Assembly (NCBI GenBank): GCA_024742875.1
Contig: JANSXP010000001.1
Location: 1 to 64,000 of the forward strand
Direction of reading: 5' to 3'
DNA: 64,000 nt
Origin: Planctomycetaceae bacterium
Lineage (GTDB): Bacteria; Planctomycetota; Planctomycetia; Planctomycetales; Planctomycetaceae
Shown here: positions 18,601 through 28,206 of the stretch, piece by piece
Numbering within the stretch: position 1 is the stretch's first letter
How the letters are laid out: each line of letters begins with the position of its first letter
Made by a program: the position numbers and the translations under genes
Notes under the pieces: generated by a model
Databases searched by the model: none
Told to the model about the DNA's origin: nothing
What the model saw: the letters and a program-made list of their open reading frames with translations, nothing else

Positions 18601-21600
18601 GGGCAGCGTATCGCCGGCGGAGTTCCGATCGACAATGGAGTTACCCAGTGTAAAGCTGCCGCCGCCTTCCTGATCCAGGCCACCGCCACGGGCACCTGCG
18701 AAGTTGTAAGCGACGGTCGTGTTCAGACCGTAGAAGTTGCCCGAGGCTCGTGACGGGAAGATGGTCTGGTTGACGGACGAACTGTCGAATCGTTCGTTGT
18801 ACAGACCGCCACCACGAGAAACGGCCGTGTTGGTGGAGATGGTCGTGTTGATCGCACGCACATCACCGTGGTTGAAGAAACCACCACCACGAGAACCGGC
18901 CGCGTTACGGGAGATCGAAGAGCCGACCGCATTGACTGTTCCCAGGTTGTAAATACCGCCACCCTGGTTGAACGCTTCACTGTCAATCACGTTGACGTTG
19001 TTCAGGTTCACTGTTCCCGGTGTCGTGGCGACCGGTGGGGTGAGCGAAGTGGCGTCAAAGACCGCCACACCTTCCACAAAGATGCCGCCACCGTCGAACG
19101 CTTCCCCGTTCTGGATGGTCAGATCTTCCAGAGTCAGTGTTGCGCCCGGGAAGACGTGGAACACGCGGTCCAGAGTGGCCGCATCGATGATCGTCACGTC
19201 GGCTCCGCGTCCGCGGATGGTCAGGTCGTCATGGATGTCAAAGTCACCGGAGAATCCAGCATCCTCAAACTGATCATCCAGAGCGATTGTGTAGGTGGCT
19301 GCTTCCAGCTGAACGAAGTCATGCCCCGGAGAGGCATTGGCTTCATTGACGGCCGCTCGCAGTGAGCGGTTGCCGTTGCCGTCAGCCACAATCTGATCGC
19401 CGGGAATGTTGTCGATGGTGTCCAGCAGCGTGTCGATGGACGTATCGACCGTCCACGTGACGCTGTCATTCGCTCCGGTGATCAGCGGTCGATCGTCTGA
19501 GTCGATGATCTCAGATGTGGCCACGCTGACACTGAACACATAGGTGCCCGCTTCGCCCGTGACACTGCCAAGGCCGGAGACGACGTAGGTCTGGAAGTCG
19601 ACGAACGTCACGACCGCGTCTTCGGGCAGTGTGACGGCATTGCCATCTCGCGTCAGGCGGAAGTCCGTGATGTCCACTCCCGTCACGTCTTCACTGAACA
19701 GCACGGTCAGGCTGTCCGTGGATGTGCTGATGCTGCCAGGGTCGGTGATCGAATCCACAAAGGGATCGGCATCCGGAATGCTGGCCGGTGACAGGAAGCC
19801 CGGGCTGCTGCCGGAGACCAGTCCGCCGCCGGAGTTGGTGGCCGGGCCGTTGTCCTGTTTGACTGGTGGCAGTCCCACGGGAGCATCGATGTTCAGCGTG
19901 TAACTGCGGGTCGTTCCATAAACGAAAATCGTACCCCCGGTGGTGGCCGTATTGCCGTAATCACCCAGGTTGGAGGTTTCGGCACTGAGCACTTCGATGA
20001 TGTACTCGGTGTCCGGCTTGACGGTCACCTGCAGCGTGCCGGCTGCTCCGCCAGCGGTGGCCGTGCGGTACTGAGGCACGCCGTCCAGCGCCAGCATCGG
20101 ACGTTCTTCCACGTCGGTCTGCGGCGTGACTTCGTAAATCATGAACTGCACATCGTCGCCGTCGGCGTCCAGTGCACTCAGCTGAATGTCCAGCAGTCCG
20201 GTGGACAGTCCGGACTGGAATGCCTCGGATGTGCGGAAGCTGTAGTAGTCGCGGTCACCCTTGCGTTCAATGTTCAGGATGTTCGGCTGCAGCGAGGCGG
20301 CTGCCAGATCATTCACCAGGAAGCCGGGACCGGAAATGGTGCCGATGTCCGTGGCGCCAATGAAGCTGTCGTTTTCTTCCAGCCCGTCCGCCAGGATGAA
20401 GTCCTGACCGGCCTGCACGTTGAAGATGTCACCCTGAGCCAGTGAGAATGGCGTGTTGCCCGTGAACTGGCTGGTGTCCACTCCCGTGTCCCACTGGAAG
20501 GGAACGCCGAAGTTGGGCAGCGCGACGGAATCTGTGAACGTACTGAAGCCCTGCGTCGTGCTTGTCTGATTGAACTGATCGACGTCCCAGCCACGTTCCA
20601 CACGCCAGGTGGGCGTGCCATAGCCTTCATAGCTGAACAGATAAACGGCCGTGCCATCGATGCGGAACAGCTGTCCAATGCTTGGGAAGGCGCCCACCAC
20701 GTCGGTTGGCATACCCAGCGTTCGGGTGCTGTTTCGCGCTCGCAGGGTGGTGACTCCACGGAGATGGTCGCCCGGTGGATCCGTGTTGGCATGCGTGATC
20801 GTCTGCGGTGCAGTAATCGGGATACCCGTTTGACGCGACTTGAACTTGTGCTCGTCGTTATCCACAAACGCGAAGCCGTTGGTCACGTCCAGAGAGTTAC
20901 CGCTGTTGCCACGGAAGACAAGGTCCAGACGAGACAGTGGGTCGCGATAGCCCTGAGTCCAGATGGGGTCGGGCGCGGGCGTGTTGACAACATGGAACCG
21001 ACCCAGCGACTGTGGCGGAATCACGCTCACAAAGGAGTCCAGGAACACACTGGCACCAAAGTTACCGTTGAACGTATTGTCAACGACTTCCGCGTCAACT
21101 CCGGACAGACCCAGTTCAGCCGTTGTGCCGGGAAAGTTGGCTGTCAGGGCCGAGTTGTCTGGCGTAAACGTCGACAGTTCGTCGCCGAACGTGTCCGCGG
21201 TCCCTGCACGAATCACCAGGCCGCCGAGCGTACCCGTGACCGTCCCGAAATCGCTGATCCAGTCATCGTTGGCGATTCCGCTGGAATCGTTGGTGTCCGT
21301 CGAAAACTGCAGTGGCACGGTTGAACGACTGGACTGGTTGCCGTTGTCCAGAATGTTGTTGCCCTGCACACGCAGTTCGATATTCGGTGAGCGGAACCCC
21401 TGACCTCTGGTGACGGCAATTTCCGGCGTATCGATGGTGAATCCGCCAGTGACATCCAGCTCCCGATGCAGCGGGTCACTCGGGCTGCCCTGCAGCTGGA
21501 AGTGCGACACTGTGTTGACCACATACACGCCCGACCACGTGTTGCTCAGAATCTCGTTGTTGGTCAGCGTGATGCGGCTGTCTTCACTCACGCGGTTCAG

Positions 21601-24600
21601 AATATCGACACCCCGCTGGCCGTTGCCTTCGATGCGGGAGTTAGACACGTGCAGGGAAGAAATGTTGGTGGTGAGAATGTCCTGACCGGAACCGGTGGCT
21701 GCGAGCACGCGGTGCACACTGTCGGCCAGGTACTCGATGCCGTCACCCCCGTTGCCGCTGATGACCGCGTTGTTAATGGACACATCGATGTCACTGGCCA
21801 CCTCGTAACCATGCTCCACGTTGCCGCCTTCCAGCGAGGCATCGTGGCCAATGTCGATACCGTCACCCGTATTGTTGCGGAAGAAGTTGCCGTCGGCTTC
21901 GACCGAACGACGGCGACCCAGCTGCTGCAGCGTGGGGCCCAGGTCCTGAGTCAGTTTCAGGCCGTCTTCACCGTTGCTGTCAAACGTGTTGGTGAATTCC
22001 GACGTGGTGGAGCCGGTACCAAATACGGCCGAAACCGCCTGACCCAGCAGCACCCCGTTGCGACCATTGCTGTTGAACTGCCCGCCGATGGAGGTGAAGG
22101 AAATGTCGGCCCCCGCCACGCGAACGTTTTGCCGGGCGTCCTGCGTTTTGTCTTCGATGGCCACCACGCGAACGCCGTCCTCGCCGTTGCCGTTGACCTG
22201 CGTGCTGACAAAATCAAAGTCTGCGTAAACCGCACCATGGCTGCGGAAGCCGGTCAGCGAGTTGCTGTTGAGCTCCACATCAGTGAGGTTCAGATCGACG
22301 CGGACGGTGTCACGATAATCGAAGGCATCGATGCTGATGCCGTCACCCACGTTGCCGTTGATGCGGGAATCGACCGCGTTGAAGACAATCTCGACCTCTT
22401 CAAAGCCGAAAATGCCCACGCCGCCGGCGGCCCCTGAGTTGCCGCCAAACCCGCCTGAGGCGTCATCCGGGTGGAAGCCGTTGCCTCCCGCTGTGTGGCC
22501 GTTGCCCAGTACGTCGTTGGTGTCGAACGCCACTTCAATTCGAGCGGCCGCCTGCACGTCAATGCGGACACCATACTCAGCGTTGTTGTTGATGTCGTTT
22601 CGACGGATCTGGAAGTCCAGCCGGTCATCCACCGAGTTTTCCGCGTACAGGTCGAAGCCATCGCCCTGGTTGTTGGTGGACTCGTTGTCCTCAAAGACAA
22701 CAGCATTCAAAGAGCCGTTTTCGGTACGGACAAAGTGGAAGCCGTCGTCTCCGTTGTTGCCGAAGAAGTTTTTGACAACTTCCAGGTCCTGAATGCGAGT
22801 GCGCTGCGTGAGGGCAAAGTTCAGGCCGTGACCCGCGTTGCCCTGGCCGTCGACACCGATCAGGTTGTTTTCAATGACCGACTCAACCAGCAGGCTGTTG
22901 GCATCAACTGGAAACAGATCACTCTCCAGTGCCACATAGATGCCGTCACCGGCGCCAGGCGTGGTGTTGTCCTGGTCGTCTGTTGTGTTGGCAATCTTGT
23001 TGCCCTGAATTTCAAATGAGCCGGTGGCCAGATCGAGCGCCTCAATGGCGATGCCGGCCGAGCCGTTGTTATCAATGAAGTTGCCGTCCAGCGGAATGCT
23101 GTTGCTGCGGCTGATCGTGTTGGGGTCGCTGCTGATTTCTGTCACACCGCTGCCGATGTTGACGTCAAAACTGACGTCCTGTGGTTCCGGCAGAGCCAGC
23201 GGATCGGCGGGATTCAATGGCAGGCTGGAGCCTTCGCCATAGCTGTGAGATTCGATGTGCAGACCCACGGCAGCGTTACTCAGCAGCTGGTTGCGAAGGA
23301 TATCGCCTTCGAATGCGGTGCCGGTGCCCAGATTGACGTAGATGCCCGCACGGCCGTTGGCCGTGATGGTGTTGTCAGCCAGCTGCTGGATGAGATTGCG
23401 GCCCGTGCCGGAACCGGGAATTTCGGTGAACTCAGCCAGCGCCGTCCAGAAGCCGGTGGCCGGGACGTAGACGCCGTTGGAGACCACGCCCTGCAGGAGG
23501 AACGTGTCTGGCCCGTTCACCGTCACACGATGTGTGCCGTCGGCCGCCGTATTGCCACCGACTCCTTCAATGCGAATTTCGTCGCCAGTCCGCAGACCGT
23601 GTGCGACAGACGTAATCTGCAGGCTGCCGGTGACACCGTCATCGGTGGCGCCAGTGATTACGTTGGTTGTCCAGCGTGCCAGACCTTCGCTGCGATCATA
23701 TGGTCCAGCTGAGTTGGCGCCATCCAGTGAGAAGGTATTGGCGTCGATCACCGTCACCTTGTAATCGCCATCCAGCAGTGTGCCCGTCGCGCCGGTGATG
23801 CGAACACGATCGCCGGACGTCAGCCCGTGCTGAATGGAGGTCAGTTGCACATCGCCGCCACCACCAGGATTGACGATGTCTGTGATGCGACCCTCGGGCT
23901 CTTCGGCTTTGACGTCGATTCGGACCAGACCACGCGCGGGGCCCTGTGGCACACCGGCAATCACGCCGCCTTCAAAGTCTGGCACATACCAGGCACCGCC
24001 CGCTTTGTAATTGACGCCCGCCACCAGACCGCTGACCCCGTTCAAAGAGAACGTGTCATTGCCCAGTCGGGTCACCGTGTGGATGCCGTTGCCCGGGTGG
24101 TTGATGGTCGGATCCTGATTGGTCATGCCCTGGATGACAATGATGTCACCTGTCTGCAGACCGTGATTGGTGGATGTGATTGTGACGGGGTCGCCGTCGA
24201 ACGCCTCTTCAATCAGACCACTGCGGGACACAACCGGCTGGAAGTTAATTCCATGGCCGCTGTTGGCACCAATTTCGTTGCCAATGACGGCTCCGTCAAA
24301 GTTGCTGTCTGTCATCGCAAAGCGGATGCCGTCCTGGCCACTGGAGTTGATCGTGTTGTCGAACACGATACCCGTGACGTCACTTTGGTCTTTGGCATCA
24401 AACAGCAGTCCGTTGCCAGCCACACCAGTGATGATGTTTTCGAAAATCTCCACGTTGGACAGCGGAGAGTTGGTCAGGTTCAGATTGATGCCGTGCTGGC
24501 CGGTGGACGCTTCTTCGCCGCGGGCAAAAAACGCCGCATTGAAGATTTCCGGGTCACCCACCATGACGCCGGCCACCTGCTTGTCCTGGGTGCCCGTGTT

Positions 24601-25746
24601 GCCCGCATCAAAGTTAAACTGCACCTCGGCACCGATCAGATCGTTACCGAAAATGGGAGCGGCGATCGGCGTGCCACCGAGCGGATCGGGGGCAATGTCC
24701 ACGTCAATCACAAACAGCAGCGTTTCACCCGGCACGAAGTCGGTGAAATCCACCACAAGCACCTGATCATTGTTTGTCAGTGTGGCTGCGGTATCCGCCT
24801 GAGCGACGTCAGAGCCATTGGTGACGGTAAACGGCTGGCCGTCGGCGCCGGTGTCAAACACCAGTCCCAGAGGACGCAGGTCGAGGGTGAACTGCAGCAG
24901 CTGTTCCCCGTCCTGACCATTGTTGGTCAGCTGGAATGGCTGCACGAACGTGTCTCCAGTCGCTCGAAACAACACGTCCGCACCGGGTTCGTTACCGATC
25001 ACATTGTTGGCGATCCGCAGTCCGTCCGTCACGGTGCCACCCGCATCGGTCAGATTGATCTGCACCGCGTCCTTGTTCAGCGCCTGCAGATTGCGGTTGT
25101 TGGTGATATGAAAATCGTTGGCCGTGGAGCCCGCGTTGACATCCAGAATGAGGGCTTCCACATTGGCAGGAGCCGTCACTTCGCTGTCGGTGATGACACC
25201 GTGGGTGATGTCCGAGCCGTTGGTGGCGACCACATGAATCGACGGAGCAATCACGTCCTCAATGGTCACAGCCGTGGAGTCTGTGTTGTCGAGCGTCAGG
25301 TTGATGCCCTCTTCACCAGACTCGGCGCCCACGATGAGGATGTCCTCCAGCGAGATCGTGCGGTTACCCGTCACATTGGTCAGCGTGACGTTGATGGCCG
25401 AGCCGTTGAACGCCGTTACGTTGACGGTCTCAATCGCCAGACTCTCCAGGGCGATATTCTGGAGATTGATATTGATGCCTTCTCCGGTGGACGTCAGGTC
25501 CACCTGCTCAATGACCAGACTGTCATTGCTGCCAATATCGGTCACCGTCAGGGTTCCGGACGCATCCACAAAGCTGTCCAGGTTGGTGTTGTTGATGACC
25601 AGCGCTGTCAACAGAGAGCGGTTTTCGAGCACCTCAGATTCGACGACGCGTGGAGCGCTGCTGCGTCCCGTGCGGTTACCTCCTCGCTGAGAAGACGCAT
25701 TGAACAGGTGTCGTTTGGCTGCTGTTAACCAGGTATTGAGAAGCAT
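15670..25746 (-). CDS. Giant secreted beta-helix/PKD/Ig-like surface protein (3358 aa)
   Basis: Residues 1-50 carry a planctomycete-type export segment: MLLNTWLTAAKRHLF, a basic stretch, then VLENRSLLTA, similar to the N-terminal motif of many planctomycete extracellular proteins. Residues about 50-1700 are a long right-handed parallel beta-helix (ladders of D-N-x-G-x-G-I). Embedded at about 520-760 are three H-G-L-x-T/S-G-D repeats resembling FCCH-type modules. About 1990-2100 is a SwmB-like Ig domain; about 2115-2160 holds NRSLRAAVNEANAS, a CSLREA-type motif, followed by a second helix with GGGIFVEG, GGGIYNLG, GGGFFNHG and GGGLYNE. A PKD domain (WDFDYDG) is near 2525-2615, then six Ig/Fn3-like repeats of about 100 residues (YELWVNN). 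The end has a short hydrophobic stretch and the basic tail TRSTRKKKDDERA. Presumably a cell-surface adhesin or structural protein. Confidence 0.93.
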   Translation of the reverse strand: MLLNTWLTAAKRHLFNASSQRGGNRTGRSSAPRVVESEVLENRSLLTALVINNTNLDSFVDASGTLTVTDIGSNDSLVIEQVDLTSTGEGININLQNIALESLAIETVNVTAFNGSAINVTLTNVTGNRTISLEDILIVGAESGEEGINLTLDNTDSTAVTIEDVIAPSIHVVATNGSDITHGVITDSEVTAPANVEALILDVNAGSTANDFHITNNRNLQALNKDAVQINLTDAGGTVTDGLRIANNVIGNEPGADVLFRATGDTFVQPFQLTNNGQDGEQLLQFTLDLRPLGLVFDTGADGQPFTVTNGSDVAQADTAATLTNNDQVLVVDFTDFVPGETLLFVIDVDIAPDPLGGTPIAAPIFGNDLIGAEVQFNFDAGNTGTQDKQVAGVMVGDPEIFNAAFFARGEEASTGQHGINLNLTNSPLSNVEIFENIITGVAGNGLLFDAKDQSDVTGIVFDNTINSSGQDGIRFAMTDSNFDGAVIGNEIGANSGHGINFQPVVSRSGLIEEAFDGDPVTITSTNHGLQTGDIIVIQGMTNQDPTINHPGNGIHTVTRLGNDTFSLNGVSGLVAGVNYKAGGAWYVPDFEGGVIAGVPQGPARGLVRIDVKAEEPEGRITDIVNPGGGGDVQLTSIQHGLTSGDRVRITGATGTLLDGDYKVTVIDANTFSLDGANSAGPYDRSEGLARWTTNVITGATDDGVTGSLQITSVAHGLRTGDEIRIEGVGGNTAADGTHRVTVNGPDTFLLQGVVSNGVYVPATGFWTALAEFTEIPGSGTGRNLIQQLADNTITANGRAGIYVNLGTGTAFEGDILRNQLLSNAAVGLHIESHSYGEGSSLPLNPADPLALPEPQDVSFDVNIGSGVTEISSDPNTISRSNSIPLDGNFIDNNGSAGIAIEALDLATGSFEIQGNKIANTTDDQDNTTPGAGDGIYVALESDLFPVDANSLLVESVIENNLIGVDGQGNAGHGLNFALTQRTRIQDLEVVKNFFGNNGDDGFHFVRTENGSLNAVVFEDNESTNNQGDGFDLYAENSVDDRLDFQIRRNDINNNAEYGVRIDVQAAARIEVAFDTNDVLGNGHTAGGNGFHPDDASGGFGGNSGAAGGVGIFGFEEVEIVFNAVDSRINGNVGDGISIDAFDYRDTVRVDLNLTDVELNSNSLTGFRSHGAVYADFDFVSTQVNGNGEDGVRVVAIEDKTQDARQNVRVAGADISFTSIGGQFNSNGRNGVLLGQAVSAVFGTGSTTSEFTNTFDSNGEDGLKLTQDLGPTLQQLGRRRSVEADGNFFRNNTGDGIDIGHDASLEGGNVEHGYEVASDIDVSINNAVISGNGGDGIEYLADSVHRVLAATGSGQDILTTNISSLHVSNSRIEGNGQRGVDILNRVSEDSRITLTNNEILSNTWSGVYVVNTVSHFQLQGSPSDPLHRELDVTGGFTIDTPEIAVTRGQGFRSPNIELRVQGNNILDNGNQSSRSTVPLQFSTDTNDSSGIANDDWISDFGTVTGTLGGLVIRAGTADTFGDELSTFTPDNSALTANFPGTTAELGLSGVDAEVVDNTFNGNFGASVFLDSFVSVIPPQSLGRFHVVNTPAPDPIWTQGYRDPLSRLDLVFRGNSGNSLDVTNGFAFVDNDEHKFKSRQTGIPITAPQTITHANTDPPGDHLRGVTTLRARNSTRTLGMPTDVVGAFPSIGQLFRIDGTAVYLFSYEGYGTPTWRVERGWDVDQFNQTSTTQGFSTFTDSVALPNFGVPFQWDTGVDTSQFTGNTPFSLAQGDIFNVQAGQDFILADGLEENDSFIGATDIGTISGPGFLVNDLAAASLQPNILNIERKGDRDYYSFRTSEAFQSGLSTGLLDIQLSALDADGDDVQFMIYEVTPQTDVEERPMLALDGVPQYRTATAGGAAGTLQVTVKPDTEYIIEVLSAETSNLGDYGNTATTGGTIFVYGTTRSYTLNIDAPVGLPPVKQDNGPATNSGGGLVSGSSPGFLSPASIPDADPFVDSITDPGSISTSTDSLTVLFSEDVTGVDITDFRLTRDGNAVTLPEDAVVTFVDFQTYVVSGLGSVTGEAGTYVFSVSVATSEIIDSDDRPLITGANDSVTWTVDTSIDTLLDTIDNIPGDQIVADGNGNRSLRAAVNEANASPGHDFVQLEAATYTIALDDQFEDAGFSGDFDIHDDLTIRGRGADVTIIDAATLDRVFHVFPGATLTLEDLTIQNGEAFDGGGIFVEGVAVFDATSLTPPVATTPGTVNLNNVNVIDSEAFNQGGGIYNLGTVNAVGSSISRNAAGSRGGGFFNHGDVRAINTTISTNTAVSRGGGLYNERFDSSSVNQTIFPSRASGNFYGLNTTVAYNFAGARGGGLDQEGGGSFTLGNSIVDRNSAGDTLPSNGATDDISGSVNSLGYNFFGFVADPVSALLDGTDVPANETDGVTEAGLLPLAASANGTLLHQLNQTLETPPNAVDVAAFAVDAGSTDLYLTQLELTLADVLDRSATASLFAKDQSGSERLVEGTLDDTLAIDMGAAEWFVNQPVANIVATPNPAGVSETVNLDGTQSTHTLVPGLSLLTTFEWDFDYDGITFDVDGTGSTTTTSYNAIGSNTVALRVTDINGAQHVSTVEVVIDAPAPPTIIAPTAAGTSDLTPTIAWDAGNGEFALTVTDENGAIVINETGLTEPSFTPTSNLAPGAYTAVVTATNASGSTDSAPYTFNVIRIALTDPLNFDREFDTTPSITFTAIPDAERYQVWVSQLDSEDRSQTIAVVINDSFIDAASARISGTDLAVYEPTTQLGEGYYRVWVRAIEANGNFGDWSSGSQFTIERPVITGPASINGLTIDSTPVIEWTDVGANQYQLWVTQLNGTDPVGNALTSPIVVYNTVVGGTSFQVPTALGNGDFRVWVRPLKDDGEAGLWSVQYNFTKNVGQGPALISPIGGAVTTDRTPVFEWQALEGATHYELWVNNATQSIARVIHDTNVPHVEGDATITYTDPSIVLRNSVYHWWVRAFNEDGESGGWSSRESFFIPSPVLTSPLGVVSTTTPTFTWTGVEEYVRYELWVNNLTTGVSRVIYEPNLPGDELSFTSDLPLENGSFRAWIRAFDVVGNASQWSNPINFTIDANVGNAPRATNTFAGADNSPTFVWEGISTAVSYEILVKNLLATGQPEVLNEIVTGTAFGFNQLAHETTTNLSSGTFRWWIRGLNTDGSPGPWSQPLDFIVTSADSPQDFAGESDNAVMLTGLASEQWDDRLNSITVHPAAVVAAMNPEVQQTVKLVEEAGEQVAAAAPVDIDFVMEELSEADWWAMDLTEAAAADAESAVEELVEDLATAAPVGDEAVNGEQNGSPVSAAALGLMLGGLTRSTRKKKDDERA

Positions 25747-26427
25747 GCTTCAGTTCCAACAGTGGTGTCTGGACCGACAAACTTGGTGTGGCCGGATGGT
25801 CGTGGGACGGCCGTGAAGGCGCAATATGGCCCCAGTATGAGGCATCAACCTGTTTCTTACGTTCGGTTTGTGTCGCATTTTCTGTTTAGAAAATATGCAC
25901 CTTGCCGCCCGCATTCAAAGAAAGGCACTTGTCAGACGCCGGCCCTTCTTCTTTCCAACAATCCGTGCCCTGAATGCGACGCATCCTTCCCAGTCTCTCT
26001 GTGCCAACAGTTTTGGGTGATCCCTCTGGATCGCCCGCTTGAACGCCAGGTTATCGTCGTAACCCCCTAGGGAGCAACAATTTAAAACAAATGGATGGTT
26101 TGGGGCGTTTTTGGGGTCCGCTTGTGCCGTCTCGTTGCGATTGCCTTACTGAATCCGCCAGCCAGCCTGGCTGACAGACGGACCACTGCGAACAACGGGA
26201 CCGGCTAGTGCGGGGTGGGTTCGCCCATCAGATCAGCCAAAATTGCCGACTTTGGTCGACAGGACGGGCGAATTCTGAGCGAACTCACCCGCACGTTCCC
26301 CGCCGTCCCCTCACTCCACCTCTTGATCGGTTGTGAGGATTCTGCCGGTTCGCGTATTCCACTTTCCGATTTTGCCGGTTTTTGCTAAACCTCCCGAGCC
26401 GGCAGTGCCAGACACGGAAGTGGTACC
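25747..26427. promoter_or_regulatory. Divergent spacer upstream of giant gene and DUF11-like gene
   Basis: No gene is convincing in these 681 bp; a 102-codon forward frame inside (25762-26070) has no protein-like features. Around 25877-25894 is an AT-rich perfect inverted repeat ATTTTCT-GTTT-AGAAAAT, some 130 bp upstream of the giant gene start, standing out in GC-rich DNA. At 26015-26036, GGGTGATCC-CTCT-GGATCGCCC forms a 9-bp hairpin with one G.T. Either could be regulatory; neither is proven. Confidence 0.4.
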
Positions 26428-28053
26428 ATGAACTACACAATTATCTTTGTGTTCCTGCTCAGCCTGATGTTCCTCGCCATGATCTTCGGGGAGCGCCTCA
26501 GTCTGTTTGGAATGATCGACGGTCGCTGGTGGACGGCGCCGTTTGACCTCGTGAACTATCTTTGGCGGATGGTTTGCGAAGCGGCCGATCGGCTGTGGTG
26601 CTTTGTCTTCGATCATTTCTGGTGGGTGACGGCGACCGTCACCGGCTCGGTCGGCATTGTGCTGATTGCCGTCATGATGGTGGGTGGACTGTCCACCGAA
26701 GCTCGGGCCGTCAAACGTGACAGTGAAACCCGGCTCAACGCCGGCAGCGTTCTGGATGCCGTGCCTGAGATCGATACGCACGAGCCATTCGCTCCGGTCC
26801 TGAAGGAACGGCAATCGCTGGTGTCGCACGTCATGTGGCAGTTCCCATCCGACAACCGCTTCTTCGTACCCTCAATTGTCCGCCAGCCGATTGTCGAACA
26901 ACCTGTCTTCCACGCGCCCGTTCCCAATCGGCCACTCTATCCCGATCCGACCCCCGAGCCACGTGTTCCTGATTACTCCCGAGATCAGCTGAAGATCACT
27001 CTGGAGTCGTTTGTCGAGCGTGTGGGCCAGCCTGTTCGATCACGCCGCATGGAAGAGATGATTCAGCAGACGATGCTGTCGCTGCGTGACGACTGGCAGT
27101 CCGTCAGTCAGCAGGAACTGGAAGATCGTTATCGCGGTCCTGGCCTGCCGCTGCGTGAAGATCCTCAGTTTGTGCTGGACAATTTGTACGACGATGTTCG
27201 CGTGCTGCCGGGCGATTTTGTGTCCGAAAACAGCCTGCAGATCGAGAAGGAGGCGCCGTCCGGACCTCTTTCCGGTGAATTTGAGATCGTGATTCGCGTT
27301 CGCAACAGAGGGCTGGATCCCATCAGTGGGGTGGTGGTTCGCGAACTGCTGCCGACCGCATGGCTGCCCGTGGACTCTCGTCCCCGAGCCGTCTATCGGG
27401 ATTCCAGCGTGACATGGCTGCTGCCAGCCCTGAATTCCGGAGACGAGGCCGAAGTCCGTGTGCGTGTTCAGCCTCAGGAACTGGGCGCTTTTCAGTCGTT
27501 TACCGAGGTGTCAGCCACAGCCGCCGTCACAACGCCTTCTGAAGTCCAGCCCGAACGGCAGCCACTGCCTCGCGCACTGCCGGAACCGGATCCCATCCCC
27601 GCACAGGAGCCGGATCCCGTGATACCACGGACAGAGCGTCGGCCGCTTCCGCCTGTGGGGTATCCCCGGCTGCAACTAACGTTTGACGAACGGCCCAAGC
27701 GGACCCAGGTCGGTGACGAGGTGGAAGTTCGTTTTCGGATCGAAAACGTGGGCACCGAAGCGGCCACCGGAGTGCGACTGGCCATTGATGTGCCGTTGTC
27801 ACTGCGTCACAAAGACCTGTCGCCCGCCAACGTCAATCGTCGTCTGGAATCACTGGTGCGACGACTGGAACCGGGTGAAAGCCGGGAACGCATGCTGCGT
27901 GTGACGCCGGATGCGGCCGGACGCCACTTCCCCGTCGCCTTCCTGGTGCTCGATAACGTCCTGCTGGACAAACGCGAATTCGAAATCGTCGCCGAGGAAC
28001 CGCCGCGACGCGAAGATCCCATCTTGCCCCGCCCTGACCGAATCAGTCAGTAG
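26428..28053 (+). CDS. Membrane protein with DUF11/CARDB-like repeats
   Basis: A 541-residue protein. Two N-terminal hydrophobic segments are seen (IIFVFLLSLMFLAMIFG and VTGSVGIVLIAVMMVGG), joined by a Trp-rich loop (WWTAPFDLVNYLWRM). A Pro-rich linker follows (about 150-190), then two Ig-like domains of the DUF11/CARDB type: residues about 280-355 (FEIVIRVRNRG, VVVRELLPTAWLPVDSR) and 420-515 (VEVRFRIENVGTEAATGVRL). Another Pro-rich spacer (PEPDPIPAQEPDPVIPRTE) separates them. Such domains are extracytoplasmic structural modules. It is divergent from the giant surface-protein gene and could share its regulation; a physical partnership is only a suggestion. Confidence 0.8.
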   Translation: MNYTIIFVFLLSLMFLAMIFGERLSLFGMIDGRWWTAPFDLVNYLWRMVCEAADRLWCFVFDHFWWVTATVTGSVGIVLIAVMMVGGLSTEARAVKRDSETRLNAGSVLDAVPEIDTHEPFAPVLKERQSLVSHVMWQFPSDNRFFVPSIVRQPIVEQPVFHAPVPNRPLYPDPTPEPRVPDYSRDQLKITLESFVERVGQPVRSRRMEEMIQQTMLSLRDDWQSVSQQELEDRYRGPGLPLREDPQFVLDNLYDDVRVLPGDFVSENSLQIEKEAPSGPLSGEFEIVIRVRNRGLDPISGVVVRELLPTAWLPVDSRPRAVYRDSSVTWLLPALNSGDEAEVRVRVQPQELGAFQSFTEVSATAAVTTPSEVQPERQPLPRALPEPDPIPAQEPDPVIPRTERRPLPPVGYPRLQLTFDERPKRTQVGDEVEVRFRIENVGTEAATGVRLAIDVPLSLRHKDLSPANVNRRLESLVRRLEPGESRERMLRVTPDAAGRHFPVAFLVLDNVLLDKREFEIVAEEPPRREDPILPRPDRISQ

Positions 28054-28206
28054 TCGATCGATTCGGTCAGCAGCGACACGCCGCAGAATGTCCCTTTTGG
28101 CGAATTCGACGATTTCCTCCAGTTTGCGCGAAACCTCACTCAAACAGGCCGGTTGAAGAAACCTCAGGGTTTTCTTTTGTCGCCTGCTGCTCGGGGAGCC
28201 ATCGCG

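Noticed and set aside
21466-25728. Several long forward-strand frames (up to 633 codons)
   Set aside because: Antisense shadows of the 10-kb beta-helix gene, caused by high GC and repeat composition.
25762-26070. Forward frame of 102 codons in the divergent spacer
   Set aside because: No ribosome binding site, no family resemblance, and it spans the likely promoter region of the giant gene.
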